DNA of 64,000 bases from Acetobacteraceae bacterium. Its GTDB lineage: Bacteria > Pseudomonadota > Alphaproteobacteria > Acetobacterales > Acetobacteraceae. Below the pieces are notes generated by a model. That model did no database searches, was not told where the DNA came from, and was given only the letters and a program-made list of their open reading frames with translations. Made by a program: the position numbers and the translations under genes. The first letter of the stretch is position 1. Each line of letters starts with the position of its first letter. The stretch is taken from NCBI GenBank assembly GCA_027482245.1, contig JAIXWG010000061.1, positions 124,001-188,000 on the forward strand. Reading direction: 5' to 3'. This document shows positions 32,427 to 40,109 of the stretch, piece after piece.

Positions 32427-32462
32427 GGTCGTTCAATCGCTTGTTAGGGGGAGAAAGGAAAA

Positions 32463-32491
32463 CGGCCCGCCGGGGGCATCCCGGCGGGCCG
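32463..32491 (-). terminator. Intra-operon hairpin with T-run between dctP and dctQ
   Basis: A perfect 12-bp stem CGGCCCGCCGGG/CCCGGCGGGCCG (32463-32474 with 32480-32491) with a 5-base loop. On the minus strand it is followed by TTTTCCTTTCT, the layout of an intrinsic terminator. It lies 24 bp after the dctP stop and would make dctP mRNA more abundant than dctQM mRNA. Confidence 0.7.
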
Positions 32492-32514
32492 CGAGGCTGG
32501 TCAGCCGGGGCCCT

Positions 32515-33555
32515 TCAGGCCCGCGCGCCGCGGATCGCCGCTTCCGCGCGGCGCACCAGGTCCGGCCCCACGGTCTGGGCCCATTTGTCGTAGACGGGGC
32601 GGGTGGCGCGGGCGAAGGCCTGCTTCTCGGCGTCCGACAGCGTCGTCACCGTCACGCCGCGCCGGCCGAGTTCCTCGAGGCTCGACCGGTCGGCATCCAC
32701 GCCGATGCCCTTCCGGCTCGCCTCGATCTGCGCCTTCGCGGCGTCCTTCGCGCAATCGATCACCAGTTGCCGGTCGGCCGGCGCGAAGCTGTCCATCACC
32801 GACTTGGCGACGGTGAAGACCCCCGCATCCGCCACGTAGTTCCACACCGTCAGGTGCCGCTGCGCCAGCGTGTCCATGCGGAACGCCAGGTACAGGTTGA
32901 TCGGGTTCTCCTGCCCATCCACCGCGCCGGTGGACAGCGCCGGCTGGAGGTCCGCGAAGGACATCTGCACGGGGTTGGCGCCGAGGGCTGTGAAGATCTC
33001 GCTGAAGATGGCCCCTGCCGCGAACCGGATCTTCATGCCCCGCATGTCGCCGGGCTCCCGGATCGCGCGGCGGCTGTTGGAGATTTCCCGGAACCCGTTC
33101 TCCCCCCAGGCCACCGGCACCACGTCCCGCGACGACAGGGTGCGGAACAGCTCCTCACCCACCGGGCCGTTGATGATGGCGTCGAAGCCCTTGTGGTCGT
33201 TCAGCAGGAAGGGGAGGGAGAAGAGGTTCATCTCCCGGATCTGGGGGGAGATGTTGATGGTCGAGAAGACGCCGAAATCGACCACGCCCTGGCGCATCGC
33301 CACCAGTTCGCGCGTCTGGTCGCCGCCGACCAGCTGGCTGCCCGGATAGACCTTCACCGTGATCCGCCCGCCGGAGCGCTGCGTCACCATGTCCGCCCAT
33401 TGGAAGGCGCCCTCGCTGAGGGGAATCGGCCGGTTGCCGACCACGGTCAGCTTGTATTCGGACTTGTAGGCGGCCTGCGCGCGCGCGACATGCGGCAGCG
33501 CCAGGCCGGCCGCGCCGGCCAGCATCAGCCCGCGACGGCTGGTCACGATGGTCAT
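32515..33555 (-). CDS. dctP: TRAP transporter substrate-binding protein DctP
   Basis: A 346-residue periplasmic binding protein with a twin-arginine-like signal (SRRGLMLAGAAGLALPHVARAQ). DctP features are ADMVTQRSGGRITVKVYPGSQLVGG, the FGVFSTINISPQ strand, and the ligand-arginine segment RGMKIRFAAGAIFSEIFTALGANPVQMSFADLQPALSTGAVDGQENP. It is first in dctP-dctQ-dctM and 109 bp downstream of a Bug gene on the same strand. The carboxylate bound is not predictable by eye. Confidence 0.94.
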   Translation of the reverse strand: MTIVTSRRGLMLAGAAGLALPHVARAQAAYKSEYKLTVVGNRPIPLSEGAFQWADMVTQRSGGRITVKVYPGSQLVGGDQTRELVAMRQGVVDFGVFSTINISPQIREMNLFSLPFLLNDHKGFDAIINGPVGEELFRTLSSRDVVPVAWGENGFREISNSRRAIREPGDMRGMKIRFAAGAIFSEIFTALGANPVQMSFADLQPALSTGAVDGQENPINLYLAFRMDTLAQRHLTVWNYVADAGVFTVAKSVMDSFAPADRQLVIDCAKDAAKAQIEASRKGIGVDADRSSLEELGRRGVTVTTLSDAEKQAFARATRPVYDKWAQTVGPDLVRRAEAAIRGARA

Positions 33556-33664
33556 CCGGTTCCCCTCCCATGATGGCGCGCCTTGCGCGGCGCTCTTTCC
33601 AGGGGCGGAGCATGCGGGCAGCGATGCCCCTTCGGCAAGGGGATGGCGCCGGCCCGCGGCGGCG

Positions 33665-34618
33665 CTACTCCGCGCGGATATTGGCCACCCGCGCCACCTC
33701 CGCCCAGCGCGGCACTTCGGAGGCCACCATCGCGGTGTAGTCGGCCACCGTCATCCGGTTGGGCGGCGCGCCGAGATCCGCCAGGCGGTCCACCATGGCC
33801 GGCGTGTTCAGCCCGGCCACCACGGCCTCGTTGATCCGTTGCGCGATGTCGGCCGGCATCCCCGCGGGTCCGGACAGGCCGAACCAGTTGGTCGCGACCA
33901 GGGTCGGGAACCCCGCCTCCACCACCGTCGGCACCTCCGGCCACCGCGCCGCGCGCTCCGGCAGCGTGATGGCCAGCAGGCGCAGGCGGTCGTTGCGGCC
34001 GATATCCGGCACCGCCGCGATCAGCCCCTCTACCTGGCCGCCGATCACATCCGTCACCGCCGGCGCGCTGCCGCGATAGGGGACGTGCGTGATCTCGATC
34101 CCCGCCGCACGGTTCAGCAGTTCCAGCTTCACATGGCTCGACGTGCCGATGCCGTTCGACCCGAATCGCACCGCGCCCGGCGACGCCTTCGCCCGCTCCA
34201 CGAGGTCCGCCATGGTCCGGATCGGCCCGCTCGCGCTGACCGCGATGGCGGAAGGAACGGCAGCCACCAGCGCAATGTGGGTGAAATCCCGCACGGGGTC
34301 ATAGGGCACGTTGCGCGACACCGCCGGCCCGATGGCCTGGGAGGCGATGTTGGACAGCACGATCGCGCTGCCATCCGCCGGCCCCTTGGCGACCGCGTCG
34401 GACCCGATGGCGCCGCCCGCGCCGGCCCGGTTCTCCACCACCACCGGCATGCCCATCGCGGCCTCGATCTCCCGCGCCGCGAGCCGCCCGAGCAGATCGG
34501 CGGTGCCGCCGGCGGGGAAGGGGACCACGAGGCGCAGCGGCCGCCGCGTGGCCTGGGCCAGCGCGGGGGAGGCCAGGCTGGCAAGCAGCGGCGCGGAGAG
34601 CAGCGTGCGGCGGCGCAT
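33665..34618 (-). CDS. Bug/TctC-family substrate-binding protein
   Basis: A 317-residue Bug protein with signal RRRTLLSAPLLASLASPALAQ. Landmarks are LRLVVPFPAGGTADLLGRLAAREIEAAMGMPVVVENRAGAGGAIGSDAVAKG, ITHVPYRGSAPAVTDVIGGQVEG and the ending PRWAEVARVANI. The ATG at 34618 has a GAGGA site eight bases upstream and was preferred to one five codons earlier. It precedes a TRAP operon in the same direction, an odd pairing of two binding-protein classes. Confidence 0.9.
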   Translation of the reverse strand: MRRRTLLSAPLLASLASPALAQATRRPLRLVVPFPAGGTADLLGRLAAREIEAAMGMPVVVENRAGAGGAIGSDAVAKGPADGSAIVLSNIASQAIGPAVSRNVPYDPVRDFTHIALVAAVPSAIAVSASGPIRTMADLVERAKASPGAVRFGSNGIGTSSHVKLELLNRAAGIEITHVPYRGSAPAVTDVIGGQVEGLIAAVPDIGRNDRLRLLAITLPERAARWPEVPTVVEAGFPTLVATNWFGLSGPAGMPADIAQRINEAVVAGLNTPAMVDRLADLGAPPNRMTVADYTAMVASEVPRWAEVARVANIRAE

Positions 34619-34830
34619 CGGGGCGGTCCTCATCCTGGGATGCCACCAGCATACCGCGCTGGCACGCCACGGCCAGGGGCGGGGGCCGCCGCCGCTTCCG
34701 TTCTCCCGGCGCCTGGCCCGGGAGAGGGCCATGCCATCCGCGCGCGCCGACAGGGAAGTTTTATCCCTTTTGCGGTTGCGCAGGGAAAAAAGACGCTGTT
34801 ATCCTTCGCGGGCAGAGGACAGATGCCCCG

Positions 34831-35346
34831 ATGACCTACATCCGCACCCGCCCGCCGCTCGACACCATGCTCGCCGGCATCGCCGCCGCGGCGCGGCAGC
34901 CCCAAGCGGAGCGTCCGGGTGCGGTCGCCGCGGCCATCGCGGCCTTCGCGGCGGACCCGACGCTGCTGGCGGATGTCGATTGCCCCTGCTGCCCGGACCG
35001 CTATGTGCGCCACCTGCTGGGCGCGGATGAGGAAGGCGGCTACGCCGTCGTCGCGCTGGTCTGGCGCCCCGGCCAGATGTCACCCGTGCATGGCCACCGC
35101 ACCTGGTGCGCCTTCGCCGTCCACCAGGGCACGCTGACCGAGACCTACTACGAGCCCGGCGAGGAACATCCGCTGCCGACCGGGACGAAGCTTCTGCGGC
35201 CGGGTGAGGGCAGCCACGGCGCGGCCGACCCGCGCCTCATCCATCGCATCGCCAACCTGTCCTGCCGGACGGCGATTTCCATCCACTGCTACGGCGTCGG
35301 CTATGACCGCTTCGGCAGCGACGTGAACGAGGTCCACGCGGCGTAG
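34831..35346 (+). CDS. Cysteine dioxygenase-like cupin protein
   Basis: A 171-residue single-domain cupin of the cysteine/3-mercaptopropionate dioxygenase type. Candidate iron ligands are His87 and His89 in SPVHGHRTWC and His138 in LIHRIANL; the downstream SIHCYGVGYDRF strand holds Tyr154 near the position of the catalytic Tyr. An unusual CPCC motif is at 51-54. The enzyme would oxidise a thiol to a sulfinate. Upstream, CAGGGAA occurs twice, 30 bp apart (34751 and 34781). Monocistronic, closed by double-hairpin copy E. Confidence 0.8.
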   Translation: MTYIRTRPPLDTMLAGIAAAARQPQAERPGAVAAAIAAFAADPTLLADVDCPCCPDRYVRHLLGADEEGGYAVVALVWRPGQMSPVHGHRTWCAFAVHQGTLTETYYEPGEEHPLPTGTKLLRPGEGSHGAADPRLIHRIANLSCRTAISIHCYGVGYDRFGSDVNEVHAA

Positions 35347-35355
35347 GGCGTTTGA

Positions 35356-35409
35356 TGGGGAAGGCTCTGCCTTCCCCATACCCCATCCGCCAGGGGCGAA
35401 CCGCCCCTG
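35356..35409. terminator. Double-hairpin element, copy E
   Basis: A 10-bp stem TGGGGAAGGC/GCCTTCCCCA (35356-35365 with 35369-35378) and an 8-bp stem CAGGGGCG/CGCCCCTG (35391-35398 with 35402-35409), joined by TACCCCATCCGC. It lies between the convergent dioxygenase-like and LysR genes, here as a single copy without the 21-bp inverted repeat. Confidence 0.65.
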
Positions 35410-35421
35410 GACCGTCGGCAG

Positions 35422-36327
35422 CTAGCCCGCCTGCTGCTCCAGCACCCGCGCCAGCGACGCGCTCATCGCCTCCGCCGCCGCCGGCAGCCGCCGCCCGCGC
35501 CGCGCCAGTAGCGCGATCCGCCCGCCATTCAGCAGCGGGTCCACCAGCGGAATCGCCTTCACCCGCCCGAGCGCCGCATGCAGCGCCAGCACCCGCGGCA
35601 CCATCACCGCGACGCCCTTGCCATCCGCCACGAAGGCCGCGGCCACATGCGGCGAATTGGTCTCCAGCACCGGCCGGATCGGCGCCCGCGCGGCGCGGCA
35701 GGCCGTGTCGAACAGCGCGCGCGACGAACCGAGGTAGGACGGCGCCACCACCGGCATCCCGGCCAGTTCCGCCAGCGTCAGCTTCTCCGCCCCCGCCAGC
35801 GCATGGTTCGGCGCCATCATCACCGCCAGCGGCTCGGCGGCGGAGGCCAGCACCTCCACCTCCGGATCGGCCGACGGGTTGAAGGCGATGCCGAGGTGGC
35901 AGGTCCGGTCCCGCAGCGCGGCCAGGATCGCCTCCGACCCCACCACCGCGATGTCGAGCGTGACCGCCGGATAGGCCGCGCGGAAGGATGCCAGCGCGGT
36001 GGAGAGGCCGGATGCCGCGAAGCTCTCCACCAGCCGCACCACCACATGCCCGCGCCGCACGCCGCGCAGCGCATCGAGGTCGGCGCGCAGCCGCTCCGTC
36101 AGCTGCGTCGCCTCCCGCCCATGATGCAGCAGGATCTCGCCAGCCGGGGTCAGCGCCACGCCGCGCGCGCCGCGTTCCAGCAGCTGGACGCCCAGCTCCT
36201 CCTCCAGCTGCTGGATTCGCCGGCTGATGGCGGATTGGGCGAGGCGCAGCCGCAGCGCGGCCTCCCGCATCGATCCCGCCTGGGCCACGGCCAGGAAGCA
36301 GCGCAAGCCCGGAGGCATCATGGTCAT
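35422..36327 (-). CDS. LysR-family transcriptional regulator
   Basis: A 301-residue LysR regulator. The winged helix-turn-helix is at about residues 1-60 (LRCFLAVAQAGSMREAALRLRLAQSAISRRIQQLEEELGVQLLERGARGVALT), followed by the two-lobed effector domain. The ATG at 36327 has a GGGAG site four bases upstream. It is divergent from the operon starting at 36439, with 111 bp between them that include a perfect 19-bp palindrome. It probably controls that operon in response to the imported compound. Confidence 0.92.
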   Translation of the reverse strand: MTMMPPGLRCFLAVAQAGSMREAALRLRLAQSAISRRIQQLEEELGVQLLERGARGVALTPAGEILLHHGREATQLTERLRADLDALRGVRRGHVVVRLVESFAASGLSTALASFRAAYPAVTLDIAVVGSEAILAALRDRTCHLGIAFNPSADPEVEVLASAAEPLAVMMAPNHALAGAEKLTLAELAGMPVVAPSYLGSSRALFDTACRAARAPIRPVLETNSPHVAAAFVADGKGVAVMVPRVLALHAALGRVKAIPLVDPLLNGGRIALLARRGRRLPAAAEAMSASLARVLEQQAG

Positions 36328-36340
36328 CGTTCTCCCGCCC

Positions 36341-36359
36341 CGATGCCCCCAGGGCATCG
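36341..36359. promoter_or_regulatory. Palindrome in the LysR-cupin intergenic region, likely operator
   Basis: CGATGCCC (36341-36348) and GGGCATCG (36352-36359) form a perfect 8-bp inverted repeat around CCA. It lies 14 bp upstream of the LysR start and about 80 bp upstream of the cupin start, the usual place for a LysR recognition/autoregulation site. The assignment to this regulator is inferred. Confidence 0.5.
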
Positions 36360-36438
36360 CGTTGAGATAGATTTTCCGCTTGCGGCATCGGCGTCAACAG
36401 ACTTGTATTCATCCTGTGTTCAATTCAGCAGGCAAGCC

Positions 36439-36768
36439 ATGATCATCGAAGGCGTGCCCTTCCAGACGGTGGACTGGTCCGCCTGGCCGGAGACGCACCA
36501 CAAGGGCGAGACCGGCCACGCCACCTGGCGGACGCTGGAGGTCGGCAACATCCGCGTCCGCATGGTGGAGTATTCGCCGGGCTACAAGGCGGACCACTGG
36601 TGCTCCCGCGGCCACGTCCTGCTGGTGATGAAGGGGGAGCTCAAGACCGAGCTGGCCGATGGCCGCGTCTTCGTGATGAAGCCCGGCGTCTCCTACCAGG
36701 TCGCCGAGAATGCCGAGCCGCACCGCAGCCAGACGGAGACGGGCGCCACCCTGTTCATCGTGGATTGA
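36439..36768 (+). CDS. DHCW-motif cupin protein
   Basis: A 109-residue single cupin with the DHWC sequence at residues 52-55 (YKADHWCSRGHVLLVMKGEL), the hallmark of the DHCW-motif cupins. The family has no known reaction; Cys55 replaces a normal metal-binding position. It leads the operon cupin-Bug-M24-CoA transferase-aminotransferase and is divergent from a LysR gene. A role in binding or sensing the pathway substrate, or an isomerase/lyase step, is possible. Confidence 0.85.
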   Translation: MIIEGVPFQTVDWSAWPETHHKGETGHATWRTLEVGNIRVRMVEYSPGYKADHWCSRGHVLLVMKGELKTELADGRVFVMKPGVSYQVAENAEPHRSQTETGATLFIVD

Positions 36769-36780
36769 AGGAGAAGTCCG

Positions 36781-37743
36781 ATGCGCGTCACGCGTCGCGC
36801 GGCACTCGCCGCCAGCATCACCGCCTTCGCGATGCCCGCGCTGGCGCAGTCGGAATTCCCCAATCGCCCGATCCGGGTGATCGTGCCCTCGGCGCCGGGC
36901 GGCAGCCTCGACATCCTGGCGCGGCTGATCGCGCGGCACCTCGGCGAACGGCTTTCCTGGCAGGTGCCGGTGGAGAACCGCAGCGGCGGCGGCGGGAACA
37001 TCGGCTTCGACGCCGTCGCGAAATCTCGTCCCGATGGCTACACCGTGCTGATCGCGAGCGAGCCGCTGACGGTGAATCCCAGCCTCTTCCGCGCGCTGCC
37101 CTTCGACCCGGTTCGCGACTTCCAGCCGCTGACGATGATCGCGACGCTGTCGCAGGTGCTGGTCGTCCATCCCTCCGTCCCCGCGCGCAACTTCGCGGAA
37201 TTCGTGGCCCTCGCCCGGTCCGGCGGGCCGGAGATCAACATCGGCTCCGCCGGCACCGCATCCCCCGGCCACATGGCGGTGGCGCAGCTGGTCCATGCCC
37301 GCGTGCCGCTGACCCACGTCCCCTATCGCGGCGGCGGCCCGGCGGTGCAGGACACGGTCGCGGGCAACATCCAGGGCGGCATCATGACGCTGCCGGCCGC
37401 ACTCCCCTTCATGCAGAACGGGCAGGTGCGGGCGCTGGCCGTCACCTCCGCCCGCCGGTCCCCCTTCGCGCCCGATGTGCCGACCATGGCGGAGCTGCTG
37501 CCCGACGTCGTGGTGGATAGCTGGCAGGCGCTGCTGCTGCCCGCCGGCGTCCCCGCCGACATCCTCCGCCGCTTGCACACGGAAATCACCGCCGTGATCC
37601 GCCTGCCGGAGGTGGATGAGTTCCTGAAGCGCCAGGCCTTCGAACCGGCGCCCGGCACGCCGGAGGAACTGGGCGCGCTGATCCGCGCGGAGGTGCCGAA
37701 ATGGCGCCGCGTGGTGGAGCAGACCGGCCTTCGCCTCGACTGA
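36781..37743 (+). CDS. Bug/TctC-family substrate-binding protein
   Basis: A 320-residue Bug protein, signal RVTRRAALAASITAFAMPALAQ. Landmarks: IRVIVPSAPGGSLDILARLIARHLGERL, VPVENRSGGGGNIGFDAVAKSRPDGYT, PLTHVPYRGGGPAVQDTVAG and VPKWRRVVEQTGLRLD at the end. It is 12 bp downstream of the cupin gene, so its ligand is probably the substrate of this catabolic operon. No TctAB genes are beside it. Confidence 0.92.
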   Translation: MRVTRRAALAASITAFAMPALAQSEFPNRPIRVIVPSAPGGSLDILARLIARHLGERLSWQVPVENRSGGGGNIGFDAVAKSRPDGYTVLIASEPLTVNPSLFRALPFDPVRDFQPLTMIATLSQVLVVHPSVPARNFAEFVALARSGGPEINIGSAGTASPGHMAVAQLVHARVPLTHVPYRGGGPAVQDTVAGNIQGGIMTLPAALPFMQNGQVRALAVTSARRSPFAPDVPTMAELLPDVVVDSWQALLLPAGVPADILRRLHTEITAVIRLPEVDEFLKRQAFEPAPGTPEELGALIRAEVPKWRRVVEQTGLRLD

Positions 37744-37769
37744 CCACGATACAGGAAACGGAACCGAGC

Positions 37770-38930
37770 ATGTCGCGCACCCCCACCATCTTCAACGAAG
37801 CGCGCATGCGCGCCATGATGGACCGCAAGGGCCTCGACCTCGTCATCGTGCGGGGCGTGGAGAATTCGCGCTACATCAGCGAGTTCTTCCACAATGGCGG
37901 CAACCTCGGCTACCGGCCCTTCTGCGTCTTCTACTTCCGCGACCCCGCGAAGAAGCCCGCCTTCGTCGTCCCCGCCGTGGACCTGCACCTGGCGATGACG
38001 CTGACCTGGATCGAGGATGTCCGCGCCTACGCTATGGCGGAATTCTTCACCGACGTGGACACGCATTTCTACGACGACTTCGCCGGCGCGGCGAAGGCGA
38101 TCCTGGCCGAGCGCGGCGTGAAGGGCATGAAGGTGGGGACGGAAGGCGACAACCTCACCAGCGGCTTCCGCACGCTGCTCGACGGCATCCTCGCCGGCAA
38201 CACGGTGGAGGACATCTCCTTCGACATGGAGATGGTCCGCATGGTGAAGACGCCGGAAGAGATCCGGCGCCTGAAGCTGGCCACCGAGATCACGGTCAAG
38301 GCCCATGCCGCCTTCCGCGCCGCCATCCGCCCCGGCGCCACCGACAACGATCTGCACCGTGCCGCCTGCCTGACCATGCTGCAGGAAGGCGCGACGGCGG
38401 TGAACTTCATCAATATCGGCGCCGGCGCCGCCAATTCCTTCGCGGCCCACGACCCGTTCCCCCGCGGCTACATCCTCCAGCACGGCGACTTCGTGAAGGT
38501 GGACATGGGCGCGCAGGTGCTCGGCTATTCCGCAGACTTCGTCCGCAGCTACTTCATCGGCACCGCCAGCCAGCGCCAGCAGGACATCTGGAAATGGCTG
38601 AACGAGGTGCAGCTGGAACTCTGCGCCTGGATCCGCCCTGGCGTGACGGGCGGGGAGATCTTCGAGCGTGGCTACAAGCACATCAGCAAGTACCTGGAGA
38701 AGTTCCCTCGCGAATTCCTAGGCCACGGCATCGGCCTCGGCAGCCATGAGCAGCCGCGGATGAACGCCGTGAACCGCACGGTGGTGGAGCCCGACAGCGT
38801 GCTCTGCGTGGAATACAGCTACTATTGCGACGGCGTCCGCCACCACACGGAGGAGACGTTCCACGTCCACGCCACCGGCAACGACCACTGGACGAAGGAC
38901 TGCCCGCGCGAGTTGATCGTGAAGGCCTAG
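37770..38930 (+). CDS. M24-family metallohydrolase (Xaa-Pro peptidase/creatinase-like)
   Basis: A 386-residue two-domain pita-bread enzyme. The five metal ligands are readable: Asp245 and Asp256 (VKVDMGAQVLGYSADFVRS), His319 (LGHGIGLGSHEQP), Glu348 (CVEYSYY) and Glu361/362 (HTEETFHV). The N-terminal creatinase-type domain spans about 1-160. The family includes prolidases, creatinases and carbon-sulfur lyases, so the reaction is open. It lies inside a LysR-controlled operon with CoA-transferase and aminotransferase genes, suggesting cleavage of an amidine, amide or dipeptide-like substrate. Confidence 0.88.
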   Translation: MSRTPTIFNEARMRAMMDRKGLDLVIVRGVENSRYISEFFHNGGNLGYRPFCVFYFRDPAKKPAFVVPAVDLHLAMTLTWIEDVRAYAMAEFFTDVDTHFYDDFAGAAKAILAERGVKGMKVGTEGDNLTSGFRTLLDGILAGNTVEDISFDMEMVRMVKTPEEIRRLKLATEITVKAHAAFRAAIRPGATDNDLHRAACLTMLQEGATAVNFINIGAGAANSFAAHDPFPRGYILQHGDFVKVDMGAQVLGYSADFVRSYFIGTASQRQQDIWKWLNEVQLELCAWIRPGVTGGEIFERGYKHISKYLEKFPREFLGHGIGLGSHEQPRMNAVNRTVVEPDSVLCVEYSYYCDGVRHHTEETFHVHATGNDHWTKDCPRELIVKA

Positions 38931-38934
38931 TCCG

Positions 38935-40080
38935 ATGACTGCGCTTGCCGGCATCACGGTCCTCGACCTCTCCACGCATCTCTCCGGCCCCTACTGCACC
39001 ATGCTGCTCGGCGACCTCGGCGCCGACATCATCAAGGTGGAGCGGCCGGGGGGCGACGAGGCGCGGACCATGCCGCCCTTCGTCGATGGCCGCTCCGCGC
39101 CCTTCGATGTCTGGAACCGCAACAAGCGCAGCATCGTGCTGGACGCGAAGAAGGAACCGGAGACGCTGCGCGCCCTGATCGCGCAGGCCGACATCCTGGT
39201 GGAGAACATGCGCCCCGGCACGCTGGACCGCATGGGGCTGGGGTGGGAGGCGCTGCACCAGGCGCATCCCCGCCTGATCCTCGCCTCCATCTCCGGCTTC
39301 GGCCAGACCGGCCCCTGGGCCGGCCATGGCGGCTTCGACCTGATGACGCAGGGCATGGCGGGCCTCATGGCCGGCAACGGCCCGGAGGAGGGCGAGCCGC
39401 ATCGCCTGCCCATCGCCATCAGCGACCTGACGGCGGGCATGCAATGCGCCATCGCCATCCTCGCCGCGCTGAATGCCCGTCACGCGACAGGGCAGGGGCA
39501 GCGGGTGGAAGCGAGCCTCTTCACCTCCGCCCTCTCGCTCGGCGTCTATGAGGCCGCGCATGTGCTGGCGCTGGGCACCAGGCCCGAACGGCTCGGCCAG
39601 GCGCATCGCGGCACCTCTCCCTACCGCGCCTTTCCCGCCGCCGATGGCTGGCTGACGGTCGGCGCGGCGCAGGCGAATTTCTGGAAGCCCTTCTGCTCCA
39701 TCATCGGCGTGCCCGACCTGCCCGCCGACCCGCGCTTCGCCACCAATGCCGACCGCGTCGCCAACAACGCCGCGCTGGTCACCATCATCGCCGGGCGCAT
39801 GGCGGAGAAGCCGCGCGACCACTGGCTGACGGCCTTCGCGGAGGCCGGCATCCCCGCCGAACCGGTGCTCAGCTATGACGAGGCGCTGGCCCATCCCCAG
39901 GCCGAGGCGATGGGTGTGGTGGCGCCGATCCCGGGTGCCGGGGAGGGCATCCGCGCCACCCTCGCCACGCCCTTCCATCTGTCCTCCACGCCGCCCGCCG
40001 TGCGCGCGCCGGCGCCGCGGCTGGACCAGCACGGCGCCGCCATCCGCGCCGGGCTTCCGGGACGCGCCGCCGCGGAATAG
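38935..40080 (+). CDS. Class III (CaiB/BaiF) CoA-transferase
   Basis: A 381-residue formyl-CoA-transferase-type enzyme. It has LDLSTHLSGPYCTMLLGDLGADIIKVERPGGD, RNKRSIVLDAKKE, LVENMRPGTLDRMGLGWE, and the catalytic Asp164 in AISDLTAGMQCAIAILAAL followed by TGQGQRVEASL. It moves CoA between carboxylic acids through a mixed-anhydride intermediate. The gene starts 4 bp after the M24 stop, so it is tightly coupled to the operon; it would activate the acid product for further breakdown. Confidence 0.92.
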   Translation: MTALAGITVLDLSTHLSGPYCTMLLGDLGADIIKVERPGGDEARTMPPFVDGRSAPFDVWNRNKRSIVLDAKKEPETLRALIAQADILVENMRPGTLDRMGLGWEALHQAHPRLILASISGFGQTGPWAGHGGFDLMTQGMAGLMAGNGPEEGEPHRLPIAISDLTAGMQCAIAILAALNARHATGQGQRVEASLFTSALSLGVYEAAHVLALGTRPERLGQAHRGTSPYRAFPAADGWLTVGAAQANFWKPFCSIIGVPDLPADPRFATNADRVANNAALVTIIAGRMAEKPRDHWLTAFAEAGIPAEPVLSYDEALAHPQAEAMGVVAPIPGAGEGIRATLATPFHLSSTPPAVRAPAPRLDQHGAAIRAGLPGRAAAE

Positions 40081-40109
40081 GCTTTCCCCGACACCAAGGG
40101 GATCGTGCC

